Positions 1 to 9,231 are shown, counted from the stretch's first letter. The stretch: 64,000 nt of DNA from CAWIMX01 sp963792785 (GCA_963792785.1 CAWBXO010000001.1:2117780-2181779); one strand, 5' to 3'. Notes: generated by a model not told the origin, from the sequence alone. Made by a program: numbers and translations.

Positions 1-351
1 CGCGACGAGCTCGCGCACCCCGAACGGCTTGGTGAGGTAATCGTCGGCGCCGCTCTCGAGGCCCACGACCTTGTCTGACTCTTCGCGGCGCGCGGTGAGC
101 ATCAGGATCGGCACGTCCTGGTTGATCTTGCCGTTGCGCACGGCGCGGCACACCGACAGCCCGTCGATGCCGGGAATCATCACGTCGAGCACGAGCAGAT
201 CGAACGGCTCGGCCTCGGCGCGGCGCACCGCCTCCGTGCCGTCGGCCACGCCCTCGCAGGCATAGCCCTCCAGGCCCAGGTGCAGGCACACCAGCTCGCG
301 GATGTGCGGCTCGTCCTCGACGACGAGCACGTGCGGCGCCTCCGCGTTCAC
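1..351 (-). CDS. Response regulator, receiver domain (3' end outside window)
   Basis: The N-terminal 117 residues of a two-component response regulator are present and the reading frame runs off the left edge. The receiver fold is clear: an acidic pair in VVEDE near residue 12, the phospho-acceptor aspartate in LLVLDVMIPG near residue 55, and the conserved lysine in LTKPFG near residue 107. The start is a GTG at 351, just before VNAEAPHVLVVEDE. The output domain is not in the window, so OmpR-type versus other types cannot be decided. The gene is divergent from the Spy-like gene at 454. That is the arrangement of CpxR and Spy-type envelope-stress genes, so control of the neighbour is a fair inference. 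Confidence 0.9.
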   Translation of the reverse strand, partial: MNAEAPHVLVVEDEPHIRELVCLHLGLEGYACEGVADGTEAVRRAEAEPFDLLVLDVMIPGIDGLSVCRAVRNGKINQDVPILMLTARREESDKVVGLESGADDYLTKPFGVRELVA

Positions 352-453
352 GCTTTTGTCACCGTTTGTCCATGACGAATCCACGGCCACCCTGTCCAAT
401 CACTACGAAGACGAGGCCGCCAGGTTTCGCGGCCGCGCAAAGGAGAACCGACG

Positions 454-1002
454 ATGCGAGACAAACTGAGACAAATCGGCGTCGCCGCAGGCCTCGCCCT
501 GCTGATCGGCGCCACGGCCACACCAATGGCCTCTGCTCAAAATACGAACGGAACGCCGCCTCCGTTTAGGGGTCGGGGCATGCAGGGCGGCCCGCCGCCT
601 GGAGGCCCCGGGCCGGCCGGTATTCCGCTCAACCGCCTGGGCCTGAGCGATGCCCAGCGGGATCAGGTGCGGTCGATCATGGACGGCCACCGCACGGATC
701 AGCAGTCGCTGGGCACGCGCCTGCGGCAGGCGCGCGAGGCGCTGCAGAAGGCCGTGGAAGCGGGGACGTTCGACGAGGGCGCCGTGCGCCAGCAGTCGAT
801 GGCGCTCGGCGAGATCGAGACGGATCTGGCGGTCCAGCGCGCGCGGGTCTTCTCGGAAATCTACCAGGTCCTCACGCCCGACCAGCAGTCGGTGCTGAAG
901 GAACAGGAGGCGCGGCGTGCCGACCGATCAGGACGTTCAGGACCGGGCGGCCGCGGGCCGCGCGGCCAGCGCCCGAACGGCCGCGGCAACGTGGGACGCT
1001 GA
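454..1002 (+). CDS. Spy/CpxP-like periplasmic protein
   Basis: A 182-residue secreted protein. Residues 1-29 form a signal peptide (positive MRDKLRQ, hydrophobic stretch, then ASA-Q). Next comes a glycine/proline-rich linker and then a helical region with LGLSDAQRDQVRSIMD near residue 63 and VLTPDQQSVLKEQE near residue 138. These are the two LTxxQ-type repeats of the Spy/CpxP family, which acts as periplasmic chaperones or metal-stress sensors. The C-terminus is basic and glycine-rich. A good ribosome binding site (AAGGAG at 440-445) precedes ATG 454. The last 66 bases overlap the end of the convergent transketolase gene. The divergent response regulator suggests stress control. Confidence 0.8.
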   Translation: MRDKLRQIGVAAGLALLIGATATPMASAQNTNGTPPPFRGRGMQGGPPPGGPGPAGIPLNRLGLSDAQRDQVRSIMDGHRTDQQSLGTRLRQAREALQKAVEAGTFDEGAVRQQSMALGEIETDLAVQRARVFSEIYQVLTPDQQSVLKEQEARRADRSGRSGPGGRGPRGQRPNGRGNVGR

Positions 1003-2823
1003 GATCCCGTAGCGCTCGAGCAGTTCGTCCGGCTTGCCGCTCCGCGGAATCTCGCGGACGGCAAGCCGGTGCACGGTGAAGCCCCCGTCCGCCACCGCTT
1101 CCGCCACCGCGTCGCCGATCCCGCCCGCCGCGTAGTGATCCTCGACCGTGATCAGGTGCCCGCCGGTGGCGCGCGCCGCCGCCAGCAGCCCCTCGCGATC
1201 GATCGGCGCGAGCGAGTAGAGATCGATCACGCGGATCGCGATGCCCTCGGCCTTCAGCGCGTCGGCGGCCTTGAGCGCCTCGAACAGCGTCACGCCGGCC
1301 CCGACGACGGTCGCCACGTCGGCCGCGCTCTGGCGCACCACCTTCAGGCCCCCGATCGGAAACGTCTCGTCCGGCCCGTAGATGACCGGCGTCTTCGGCC
1401 GGCTCGTGCGCATGTACGCGGGGCCCGGGTGATACGCCATCGCCTCGACGAGGCGCTCGGTGCTCACCGCGTCGCAGGGATAGAGCACGGTGAAGTTCGG
1501 CTGCGCGCGGAACATGGCGAGATCCTCGAGCGCCATCTGCGACGGCCCGTCCTCGCCGATCGACACGCCGGCGTGGGAGCCGGCGACCTTGATCGCCACG
1601 TTGCTGATCGCCGCCATGCGGACGAAGTCCGCCGCGCGCGTGAGGAAGCAGGCGAACGTCGACGGGAACGGAATCGCGCCGCGCGCGGCCAGGCCCATCG
1701 CCGAGCCAATCATGACTTGCTCGGCGATGAAGTTCTGGTAGAACCGGTCCGGCACCGCCTTCTCGAACTTGTCGCTGAACGTGGAGTTCTTCACGTCGGC
1801 GTCGAGCACGACCACGCGCGCGTCGGCCACGCCGAGCTTGGCCAGCGCGTCGCCGTACGCCTCGCGCGTCGCGATCTCCGCGCCGAGCGCGTGCACCGGC
1901 GGGGCGAAAGCCTTCCGGGCGCCCGCGGCGGGCGCCGGCGCGGCCGGCGGCTTCGGAATCCCGGCGATGAGGTTCACCGGCTCGGGCTCCTTCACGAAGA
2001 GCTGCTGGAGATCTCCGAGCGCCTGATCGAGCTCCGGCCCCTTTTTGAACGGCTTGCCGTGCCAGCCGTTCCGGCCTTCCGTGAACAACACGCCCTTGCC
2101 CTTGACCGTGCGCGCCAGGATCATCGTCGGCCGGCCCTTGGTGGCGCGCGCCTCGGCGTAGGCGTCGAGGATCGCGCTCATGTCGTGGCCGTCAATCACG
2201 ATCGCGTGCCAGCCGAACGCGGTCCACCGGCGGGAGAACTCGTCCATGTGGTGCTCCCACATGGTCGGGCTGCTCTGGCCGAGCGCGTTCACGTCGGTGA
2301 TGCCGCACAGGTTGTCGAGGCCGTCGCGCGCCGCCACGTCGGCGGCTTCCCAGACCGACCCCTCGGCCGACTCGCCGTCGCCGAGCAGGACGTACGTCCG
2401 GTAGTCGGCGCCGATGCGGCGGGCGTTCAGCGCGGTGCCGATGGCCGCGCACAGGCCCTGGCCGAGCGAACCGGTCGCGACGTCGACGAAATCGAGGCGC
2501 GGCGTCGGGTGGCCTTCGAGATCCGAGCCGATCTCGCGCAGCTTCAGCAGCTCCGCCCGGTCGATGTGTCCGGCTTCCGCCCACGCGGCGTACAAGAGCG
2601 GCGCCGCGTGTCCCTTCGACAGCACGAAGCGATCGCTCAACGGGTTGCGCGGCGCGTTGGGATCGAACCGCATCTCGGCGAAGAAGAGCGCGGACACCAA
2701 ATCCGCCGCCGAGCAGCACGTCGTCGGATGGCCGCTGCCGGCCGCCGACGTCGCGTTCACGGAATCGATACGGAGGCGCGTGGCGGCGTTGATGAGAGCG
2801 GGAATCAGTCGGGCGCGATCCAA
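937..2823 (-). CDS. tkt: Transketolase (single chain)
   Basis: A 628-residue thiamine-diphosphate enzyme of the pentose phosphate/Calvin pathway, moving two-carbon units between sugar phosphates. The N-terminal half has the substrate-binding GSGHPTT segment (residues 29-35), SKGHAAPLLYAAW, and the ThDP/Mg motif GDGESAEGSVWEA with its asparagine in DVNALGQ. The pyrimidine-binding domain follows an Ala/Pro-rich linker near residue 300 (VVVLDADVKNSTFSDKFE, then EQVMIGSAMG and GEDGPSQMALEDLAM). Length fits the short, animal-like transketolases of about 620 residues, not the 660-residue enterobacterial form. The start is TTG at 2823, supported by GGAGG just upstream. The stop lies inside the 3' end of the convergent Spy-like gene. 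Confidence 0.95.
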   Translation of the reverse strand: MDRARLIPALINAATRLRIDSVNATSAAGSGHPTTCCSAADLVSALFFAEMRFDPNAPRNPLSDRFVLSKGHAAPLLYAAWAEAGHIDRAELLKLREIGSDLEGHPTPRLDFVDVATGSLGQGLCAAIGTALNARRIGADYRTYVLLGDGESAEGSVWEAADVAARDGLDNLCGITDVNALGQSSPTMWEHHMDEFSRRWTAFGWHAIVIDGHDMSAILDAYAEARATKGRPTMILARTVKGKGVLFTEGRNGWHGKPFKKGPELDQALGDLQQLFVKEPEPVNLIAGIPKPPAAPAPAAGARKAFAPPVHALGAEIATREAYGDALAKLGVADARVVVLDADVKNSTFSDKFEKAVPDRFYQNFIAEQVMIGSAMGLAARGAIPFPSTFACFLTRAADFVRMAAISNVAIKVAGSHAGVSIGEDGPSQMALEDLAMFRAQPNFTVLYPCDAVSTERLVEAMAYHPGPAYMRTSRPKTPVIYGPDETFPIGGLKVVRQSAADVATVVGAGVTLFEALKAADALKAEGIAIRVIDLYSLAPIDREGLLAAARATGGHLITVEDHYAAGGIGDAVAEAVADGGFTVHRLAVREIPRSGKPDELLERYGISASHVAAAVRALAARPAAARS

Positions 2824-2868
2824 AGGTCCTCCGCGAGCGGTTGAGGTGGCGGGAGCAACGAGCAGATT

Positions 2869-3666
2869 CTAGTGCAGTTCACGCTGGAGCGCGAGCCATT
2901 CGCCGAGCGCGATCGCGTACACGGCCGCGCCCGCGCCGCGGGCGCGCGCGGCCTCGAGCTGCGCCGCGAGCACGGCGCGGGCGTCGGCCGCGTAATCGGC
3001 GTCGGGCGCCACGACGGCGGCCTCGCGATAGTCGGCGTCGGCGTGCAGCGCGGCCAGGCGGCAGCAGACGCGCGCGGCCGCGCAGCGTCCATCGAAGGAG
3101 TCGGGCCAGGCGCGCCGCGCGAGCTGCAGCAGCTCGTCGGCGAGCATCGCGTAGGGCAGACGCCCGGTCACGTCGTAGGCCGTCAGCAGCGCGGCCGCGG
3201 CGTCCAGGTCGAGGTCCGCGCCGGCGCCAAGGCCCTCACCCGGTTCGTAATCGCGCGCGACCAGGCGCTCGAGTTCGTCGATGCTCGCGGGGACGACGGC
3301 CGGGTCCGCGGCGAGATCGGCCGCCTGGAGGCAGGCGTCGAGGCCGCGCCACGCCTCTCCCGCGCGCGCCGACGGCCACGCGCCACGGATCGCGGCCACG
3401 AGATCGACCGCGGCGGCGGCGAGCCTGGGATCGTCGGAGACGCGCGACGCGTCGGCGCACAGCAGCAGCGCCGCCGCCGGATCGCCTGCCGGCGCGGCGT
3501 CCAGCGTCGCCGCCAGGCCCGCGGCAATCGGCGCGCCGAGATCCTCGCGCGCCGTCTCGGCGTACCGGCGCACGAGCAGCCGCCACCCCGCCGGATCGAG
3601 CGCCGCGCCCGCCTCGACCGCCTCCAGCACGCGCGCGACGATCTCGTCGACGAAGCCCGCGTCCAC
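2869..3666 (-). CDS. Hypothetical helical Ala-rich protein
   Basis: A 265-residue protein starting at GTG 3666 and ending 45 bases before the transketolase start, on the same strand, so the two may be co-transcribed. It is very rich in alanine, leucine and acidic residues and looks entirely helical. No signal peptide or membrane segment is visible. The stretch LLTAYDVTGRLPYAMLADEL resembles repeats of six-hairpin glycosidase or YyaL-type alpha/alpha barrels, but too weakly to assign a family. No catalytic motif was recognised. Confidence 0.6.
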   Translation of the reverse strand: MDAGFVDEIVARVLEAVEAGAALDPAGWRLLVRRYAETAREDLGAPIAAGLAATLDAAPAGDPAAALLLCADASRVSDDPRLAAAAVDLVAAIRGAWPSARAGEAWRGLDACLQAADLAADPAVVPASIDELERLVARDYEPGEGLGAGADLDLDAAAALLTAYDVTGRLPYAMLADELLQLARRAWPDSFDGRCAAARVCCRLAALHADADYREAAVVAPDADYAADARAVLAAQLEAARARGAGAAVYAIALGEWLALQRELH

Positions 3667-3680
3667 GCGGCGATTATAAT

Positions 3681-3731
3681 GACTGACGACTAGCGACTAA
3701 CGACTAGCGACTAGCGACTAGCGACTTGTGA
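3681..3731. repeat. Heptamer tandem array (consensus GACTAGC)
   Basis: Seven direct 7-bp units lie head to tail: GACTGAC, GACTAGC, GACTAAC, then GACTAGC three times, then GACTTGT, followed by GACT. The array fills the gap between the divergent hypothetical gene and the isocitrate dehydrogenase gene, and its last units contain the GTG start at 3728. It therefore occupies the place where a ribosome binding site would be expected. Most units carry TAG or TAA; because 7 is not a multiple of 3, consecutive units put stops in every plus-strand frame. Confidence 0.9.
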
Positions 3732-4732
3732 CTACAACAATCACCCTGATTCCTGGCGACGGCATCGGCCCCGAAGTCACCGACGCGGTCCTCCGCATCA
3801 TCGACGCGGCGGGCGTCCGCATCGAGTGGGATCGTCACGACGCCGGCGTCGTCGCGATGCAGCAGGGCGGGACGCCGCTTCCGGCCACGCTCCTCGAGTC
3901 GGTCCGGCGGAACAAGGTCGCGCTGAAGGGCCCCGTCACGACGCCGGTGGGCGAGGGCTTCACGAGCGTGAACGTCGGCCTGCGGAAGGCCCTCGACCTC
4001 TACGCCAACCTCCGGCCCGTGGCGAACCTGCCCGGCGTGGCCGCGCGCTTCGACCACGTGGACCTGGTGATCGTGCGCGAGAACACGGAGGACCTGTACG
4101 CCGGCCTCGAGCACGAGGTCGTGCCCGGCGTCGTCGAGAGCCTGAAGATCATCACGGAGCGCGCGTCCACGCGCATCGCGCGGTTCGCGTTCGAGCACGC
4201 GCGGCGCTTCGGGCGCCGCAAGGTCACGGCCATCCACAAGGCCAACATCATGAAGCTCAGCGACGGGCTGTTCCTGTCGAGCGCGCGGGCGGTCGCCAGG
4301 GAGTATGCGGACATCACGTACGACGAGCGGATCGTGGACGCGACGTGCATGCACCTCGTGATCGATCCGGGCCGGTTCGACGTCCTGCTGCTGCCGAACC
4401 TGTACGGCGACATCGTGTCGGATCTCTGCGCGGGCCTGGTCGGCGGCCTGGGCGTGGTCGGCGCGGCCAACCTCGGGACGGACGTGGCCGTCTTCGAGGC
4501 CGTGCACGGGAGCGCGCCCGACATCGCGGGGCAGAACGCGGCGAACCCGACGGCGCTGCTGCTGTCGGCGCTCCTGATGCTCCGTCACATCGGCGAGCGC
4601 GACGCCGCCGAGCGCATCGTCCGCGCGCTGCACGCGGCGCTGGCCGGATCCGTGCGGACGCGCGACCTCGGCGGGACCGCATCGACCACGGCGTTCACCG
4701 ACGTCGTCTGCCGCCATCTCGCCGACGGCTAA
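3728..4732 (+). CDS. icd: Isocitrate/isopropylmalate dehydrogenase family, NAD-isocitrate type
   Basis: A 334-residue beta-decarboxylating dehydrogenase. It opens with the family signature TLIPGDGIGPEV (residues 5-16). RENTEDLYAGLEHEV near residue 118 and AIHKANIMKLSDGLF near residue 167 are the isocitrate-dehydrogenase versions of these motifs. LYGDIVSDLCAGLVGG and EAVHGSAPDIAGQNAANP complete the metal and nucleotide sites. The segment before the C-terminus lacks the NADP-type Lys/Tyr pattern of E. coli Icd, so NAD use is more likely. It should convert isocitrate to 2-oxoglutarate in the TCA cycle. Homoisocitrate or 3-isopropylmalate dehydrogenase is less likely because of the NTEDLY context. 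The start is a GTG embedded in the heptamer array, and the TAA stop is part of the next array. Confidence 0.88.
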   Translation: MTTTITLIPGDGIGPEVTDAVLRIIDAAGVRIEWDRHDAGVVAMQQGGTPLPATLLESVRRNKVALKGPVTTPVGEGFTSVNVGLRKALDLYANLRPVANLPGVAARFDHVDLVIVRENTEDLYAGLEHEVVPGVVESLKIITERASTRIARFAFEHARRFGRRKVTAIHKANIMKLSDGLFLSSARAVAREYADITYDERIVDATCMHLVIDPGRFDVLLLPNLYGDIVSDLCAGLVGGLGVVGAANLGTDVAVFEAVHGSAPDIAGQNAANPTALLLSALLMLRHIGERDAAERIVRALHAALAGSVRTRDLGGTASTTAFTDVVCRHLADG

Positions 4733-4800
4733 CGCCTAACGGCTAACGCCTAACAGCTAACGGCTAACGCCTAACGGCTAACAGCTAACGGCTAACAGCT
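4727..4800. repeat. Heptamer tandem array (consensus GGCTAAC)
   Basis: Ten contiguous 7-bp units (GGCTAAC, GCCTAAC or AGCTAAC) start inside the last codons of the isocitrate dehydrogenase gene and supply its TAA stop at 4730-4732. Only the first base or two of the unit vary. The array ends 35 bases before the acyltransferase start. Every unit carries TAA, so all three plus frames are closed within 21 bases. Confidence 0.95.
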
Positions 4801-4834
4801 CGCTCCGAAGTGCTATAGTTCCCGCTCACATTCC

Positions 4835-5950
4835 ATGTTCGATGAGATCACCGACGCGGTGCTCGCCCGCGAGGAGGTCGTGCGGTACCTGCGAGGCGGC
4901 CCGCGCGAGTCGAGCGCCCAGGCCCGCGAGCGGGTGCATGCGTATCTCGACGAACTCCGCACGACGCAGCGATACGGCTTCTACCGCGCCCTGAAGCATC
5001 CCCTCTACCCCATCCTGCGCAAGATCGAGCGGATGCCGGAAAACCTGTACCACGTGACGTCGGCGGCGGCGCACCACCGCATCGTGTACGCCTCGAATCA
5101 CAAGAGCCACACCGACTACCTCGTCGAGCCGCTGGTGCTCGACGACCACGGCGTGCGCCCGCCGGTGATCGCGGCCGGCATCAATCTCTTCGGCGGCGCG
5201 CTCGGGCTCATCCACCGCCACGTCACGGGCGCCATTCCGATTCGCCGCAACACCAAGGACCCGGCCTACCTCGTCACGCTCAAGGCCTACGTGGCCGAGA
5301 TCCTGAAGCGGCACGACCTCTTCTTCTATCCCGAGGGCGGCCGGAGCTACAGCGGCGAGCTGAAGGCGACGAAAACCGGGCTGATGCATGCCGCGCTCAC
5401 GTCCGGGCGGGCGGACCTGGTGATCATCCCGACGGCGGTGTCCTACGATCTCGTGCTCGAGGATCACGTGCTGTCGAAGCAGCGCGTGAAGAAGCGGCAG
5501 CGGCCCTTCGCGCGCGAATTCGCGGAGCTGGTCCGCTACGCGGTCGGGTACCGTTCGCGGGCGTTCGTGACCTTCGGGGCCCCGATTCCGACCGGCGACC
5601 GGGATCCCCACTCGCGCCGCGACCTCATCGAGCTGAGCCGCCTGATTCGCTCGTGCATCGGCCGGCAATACAAGGTGCTGCCGACCGCCGTGTTCGCGTC
5701 GGCCATGCGGCCGTCGATCGGCCGCCGCGATCTCGAGGCCCGGATCGAGCGCCTGCTGGACGAGCTGCGCGCCGCCGGCGCGAACCTCGGCGTGTCCAGC
5801 GGCCGCCAGGCCGTGGACGAAGCCGCCGAGCTGCTCGAGCTGCGCGGCGTCGTGGTCTTCGAGAAGTCGCGGTTCCGCGTGCGCGAGCGCAACGTGCTGC
5901 GCTACTACGCCCGCACGATCGAGCACCTGCTCCAGAGCAAGGTCCACTGA
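4835..5950 (+). CDS. PlsB-like glycerol-phosphate acyltransferase
   Basis: A 371-residue acyltransferase of the PlsB/PlsC superfamily. The catalytic HX4D box is in SNHKSHTDY (residues 89-97). AIPIRRN near residue 134 and FFYPEGGRSYSGELK near residue 167 match the glycerol-3-phosphate-binding blocks of PlsB, and VIIPTAVSYDLVLED near residue 198 matches block IV. It should acylate glycerol-3-phosphate or a related acceptor at the membrane. It is less than half the length of E. coli PlsB (about 800 residues) and lacks the long extensions. No strong ribosome binding site is visible; GCTATAGTT near 4811 could be part of a promoter. Its TGA overlaps the ATG of the proline dehydrogenase gene. Confidence 0.85.
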   Translation: MFDEITDAVLAREEVVRYLRGGPRESSAQARERVHAYLDELRTTQRYGFYRALKHPLYPILRKIERMPENLYHVTSAAAHHRIVYASNHKSHTDYLVEPLVLDDHGVRPPVIAAGINLFGGALGLIHRHVTGAIPIRRNTKDPAYLVTLKAYVAEILKRHDLFFYPEGGRSYSGELKATKTGLMHAALTSGRADLVIIPTAVSYDLVLEDHVLSKQRVKKRQRPFAREFAELVRYAVGYRSRAFVTFGAPIPTGDRDPHSRRDLIELSRLIRSCIGRQYKVLPTAVFASAMRPSIGRRDLEARIERLLDELRAAGANLGVSSGRQAVDEAAELLELRGVVVFEKSRFRVRERNVLRYYARTIEHLLQSKVH

Positions 5951-6885
5951 TGCTCGAGCGCGCGTCGAAGACGTTCTTCCATCTGATCGCGCAGAGCCAC
6001 GTGCTCAAGGTGCTCTCGTCGCGCTACGGCATGCGCTCGGACGGCAGCTTCGCCCGCCGCTTCATCGCCGGCGAAACGGCCGAGGAGGCGATTGCCGCGT
6101 CGCGCCGCGTGGAGGCCGGCGGCCTGCGCCTCACGCTCGACTACCTCGGCGAGAGCGTCGGCTCCCTGGCCGAGGCCGAGACGGCCACGCGCGCCTACCT
6201 CGACGTCGTGAGCGCGGTGGTCGCGTCGGGCATCGAGCGCAACCTGTCGCTCAAGCTGACGCAGCTCGGCCTCGACGTGGACGAGGCGATCGCCGTCGAC
6301 AACCTGCGCAAGATCCTGGCGCGCGCCGAGCCGGAAGGCTTCTTCATCCGGATCGACATGGAGAGCTCGGCCTACACCGACGTCACGCTGCGGATCTTCG
6401 AGACGATGTGGCAGCAGGGGCACCGCTGCATCGGCGTCGTGCTCCAGGCCGACCTGCGGCGCACCGACGCGGACATCGAGCGCATGAACACCCTCGGCGC
6501 GCGCATCCGCCTCGTCAAGGGCGCGTACCGCGAGCCGAAGGACGTGGCCTACGCGCGCAAGGAGGAAGTGGACGAGGCGTACGGCCGGCAGATCCGCACG
6601 CTCCTCGCGCGCGGCACGGATCCGGCGATCGCGACGCACGACCCGGCCATGATCGCCCTCACCCGCCAGTGGGCCACTGAGCACCAGGTGGCGCCCGATC
6701 GCTTCGAGTTCCAGATGCTCTACGGAATCCGGCGCGACCTGCAGGCGTCGCTCGTGAAGGACGGCTACCGCGTGCGCGTCTACATCCCCTTCGGCCGCGA
6801 GTGGTTTCCCTACTTCATGCGGCGCCTCGGCGAGCATCCCGCCAACGTGGCCTTCGTCCTCAAGGCCCTGTTCCGGGAGCACTGA
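5950..6885 (+). CDS. putA: Proline dehydrogenase
   Basis: A 311-residue FAD-dependent TIM barrel that oxidises proline to pyrroline-5-carboxylate. Family motifs are LTLDYLGESV near residue 59, LSLKLTQLGLDVD near residue 98, IDMESSAYTDVTL near residue 135, RLVKGAYREP near residue 186, ATHDPAM near residue 231, and FEFQMLYGIRRDLQ near residue 252, with the substrate-binding RVYIPFGREWFPYFMRRL near the end. Length matches the monofunctional PutA/PRODH enzymes of Gram-positive and deep-branching bacteria; no P5C dehydrogenase domain is attached. The ATG overlaps the stop of the upstream acyltransferase gene (TGATG), so the two are translationally coupled. Confidence 0.93.
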   Translation: MLERASKTFFHLIAQSHVLKVLSSRYGMRSDGSFARRFIAGETAEEAIAASRRVEAGGLRLTLDYLGESVGSLAEAETATRAYLDVVSAVVASGIERNLSLKLTQLGLDVDEAIAVDNLRKILARAEPEGFFIRIDMESSAYTDVTLRIFETMWQQGHRCIGVVLQADLRRTDADIERMNTLGARIRLVKGAYREPKDVAYARKEEVDEAYGRQIRTLLARGTDPAIATHDPAMIALTRQWATEHQVAPDRFEFQMLYGIRRDLQASLVKDGYRVRVYIPFGREWFPYFMRRLGEHPANVAFVLKALFREH

Positions 6886-6896
6886 TCCGAAATGCG

Positions 6897-6985
6897 CCAC
6901 GAAGGCACGAAGGCGCGAAGAGGACCCTGCCTTTCAGCGTGTCACGCTTCGGAGAATTCGCCTTCGCGCCTTCGTGCCTTCGTGG
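6897..6985. repeat. Perfect 24-bp inverted repeat built from ACGAAGGC units
   Basis: Bases 6897-6920 and 6962-6985 are exact reverse complements, enclosing a 41-base spacer. Pairing continues outside with AAATGC against GCATTT. Each arm contains two and a half direct copies of the octamer ACGAAGGC. It lies between the proline dehydrogenase stop and the SDR start, where a transcript would fold into a long hairpin. No T-run follows, so a classical terminator is uncertain. Confidence 0.9.
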
Positions 6986-7003
6986 TTGCATTTAGAAACA
7001 ACG

Positions 7004-7798
7004 ATGCCACCTGACACTGACACCGTCGTCGCGATTACCGGGGCGTCCGCGGGCATCGGACGCGCGACCGCCCTGCGGCTCGCGCGCGACGGCGCCAGCG
7101 TGGCCATCTGCGCCCGCCGGCGGGATCGGCTGGAGACCCTCGCCGCGGAGATCGACGCGGCCGGCGGGCACGCGCTCGTCGTGCCCGGCGACGTCACCCG
7201 CGCCGCGGACATGGACGCCCTGGTCGCGCGCACCGTCGAGCAGTTCGGCCGCCTCGACGTGATCCTGTGCAACGCCGGCTTCGGCATCGCCGGATCGGTC
7301 GACCGCACCACGCCCGATCAGATGCGGGCGCTCCTCGACACGAACTACATGGGCACGTTCCTCGCCGCCCGCGCGGCCATGCCCGTGTTCCGCCGCCAGG
7401 GCCGCGGCCACGTCATCGTCGTCTCGTCCATCGTCGGCAAGCGCGCGGTGCCCTACATGGGCGCCTACGCCGCGACGAAGTTCGCGCAGGTCGGGCTCGC
7501 CGAGGCCATCCGCTCGGAGTGCGTGGGCACGGGCATCCACGTCAGCGTCGTCTATCCGGTCTCGACCGAGACCGACTTCTTCGACGTGATGACACGCGAG
7601 ACCGGCGCGACCGTGGAGCGCGCGTTCGGGCCCCGGCAGCCCGTCGAGACCGTGGCCGACGCGATCGCCCGCGCCATCGCGCGCCCGGTCCCCGAGGTGT
7701 ACCCGCACCGGCTGTCGCGGGCGCTGGTGTGGCTGAACGCGTTCGCGCCCGGGTTCACCGATCGGATCGTGAAACGCTACGGGAGAAAACCCCTGTGA
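7004..7798 (+). CDS. Short-chain dehydrogenase/reductase
   Basis: A 264-residue classical SDR. The N-terminal Rossmann motif is TGASAGIG (residues 10-17), NAG appears in LCNAGFG near residue 88, the catalytic serine in VVSSIVGK near residue 136, and the YxxxK pair in AYAATK near residue 151. The NADP-type basic residues CARRRDR follow beta-strand 2. Substrate is unknown. The ATG at 7004 is preferred to 6974 because the longer form would begin inside the inverted repeat. The TGA overlaps the GTG of the next gene. Confidence 0.88.
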   Translation: MPPDTDTVVAITGASAGIGRATALRLARDGASVAICARRRDRLETLAAEIDAAGGHALVVPGDVTRAADMDALVARTVEQFGRLDVILCNAGFGIAGSVDRTTPDQMRALLDTNYMGTFLAARAAMPVFRRQGRGHVIVVSSIVGKRAVPYMGAYAATKFAQVGLAEAIRSECVGTGIHVSVVYPVSTETDFFDVMTRETGATVERAFGPRQPVETVADAIARAIARPVPEVYPHRLSRALVWLNAFAPGFTDRIVKRYGRKPL

Positions 7799-9157
7799 CC
7801 GCGGCGACGCCGGACGTCGAGGCGATCGCGCGCGCCGTCGCCGGCGCCGGCGGCCGGGCGCTGGTCGTGGGCGGATGGGTCCGCGACCGGATCATGGGCC
7901 GCGACTCCAAGGACGTCGACGTGGAGGTATTCGGCGTCCCCGCCGAGCGCCTGCGGACGCTCCTCGAGACCTTCGGCCGCGTCGAGTCGGTCGGCGAGAG
8001 CTTCCAGGTCTTCAAGTGCGGCGACATCGACGTGTCGCTGCCCCGCCGCGAGTCGAAGAAGGGCCGCGGCCATCGCGGCTTCGAGGTGACCGGCAATCCG
8101 TCGATGAGCTTCGAGGACGCGGCGCGCCGCCGCGACTTTCGCGTCAACGCCATCTCGTGGGATCCGCTCACCGGCGAGTACCAGGATCCGTTCGACGGCC
8201 GCGCCGACATCGCCGCGCGCCGGCTGCGCGTCGTCGATCCGGCCACGTTCGCCGACGACAGCCTGCGCGTGCTGCGCGCCGTGCAGTTCGCCGCCCGCCT
8301 CGGCTTCACCCTGGACGACGAGGCGCGCGCGATCTGCCGGACGATCCCGCTCGACGACCTGCCGGCCGAGCGCGTCTGGGGAGAGGTCGAGAAACTGCTG
8401 TCCGCGCCGCGGCCGTCAGTGGGCTTCGCGCTGGCGCTCGACCTCGGCGTGGTCGGCGGCGCTCTGGCCCGAACTGCACGCGCTCGTCGGCGTCGTGCAG
8501 GAGCCGGAGTGGCACCCCGAGGGCGACGTCTGGGTGCACACGCTGCAGGTGATCGACCAGGCGCGCACGCGCGTCGACGATCTGCCGCGGCCCGAGCGCC
8601 TCGCCGTGATGCTCGGCGCCGTCTGCCACGACTTCGGCAAGCCGGCGACGACGGCCTTTCTGGACGGCCGGATTCGATCGATCGATCACGAGGAGCAGGG
8701 TGTCGCGCCCGCCGCCGCGTTCCTCGATCGGCTCAACGTCCACTCGATCGAGGGCTACGACGTGCGGAGGCAGGTGCTCGGCATGACGGCGCAGCACCTC
8801 AAGCCCGGCATGTGGTTCAAGGTGCGTGACGAGGTGGGCGACGGCGCGTTCCGGCGGCTCGCGCAGAAGGTGGACCTCGAGCTGCTCGCGCGGCTCGCGA
8901 AGTCCGACTGCCTGGGCCGCGAGCCCGGGCAGTTCAACTGCGAGGCGATGGACTGGTTCCTGGAGCGGGCCCGCGCGCTCGGCGTCGAACACCAGCCGCC
9001 TGGCCCGATCCTGCTCGGCCGCCACCTGCTGGACCTCGGCGTCAGGCCGGGCCCGCGCATGGGCGAGATCCTGAAGGCCGTCTACGAACAGCAGCTCGAC
9101 GGCCGCGTCGCCACGCTCGACGACGCCATCGAAGCGGCCCGGCAGCTTCTCGAGTGA
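7795..9157 (+). CDS. cca: CCA-adding enzyme / poly(A) polymerase family with HD domain (frameshifted)
   Basis: A class II nucleotidyltransferase of about 450 residues. The N-terminal part shows ALVVGGWVRDRIMGRDSKDVDVEVF, with the DxD metal pair, and then the RRRDFRVNAI and RVLRAVQFAARLGF helices of tRNA nucleotidyltransferases. The C-terminal half has the HD phosphohydrolase motif AVCHDFGKPATT and later DCLGREPGQF. It should add or repair the tRNA 3' CCA end. The gene changes frame near 8,455-8,462: up to GVVGG is one frame, and from LWPELHALVGVV onward the frame is shifted by one extra base. This may be a sequencing error. The GTG start overlaps the SDR stop. Confidence 0.85.
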
Positions 9158-9231
9158 CGAAACCGCCGGATGCCGGGACGAACGGCCGATCGCGCGATTG
9201 GCGATCGCCTTGGCGGTGTTACGGTGGCGGC

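Noticed and set aside
1069..2844. A 591-residue plus-strand frame
   Set aside because: It is the antisense shadow of transketolase in GC-rich DNA; it is rich in Arg/His/Ala and lacks any motif.
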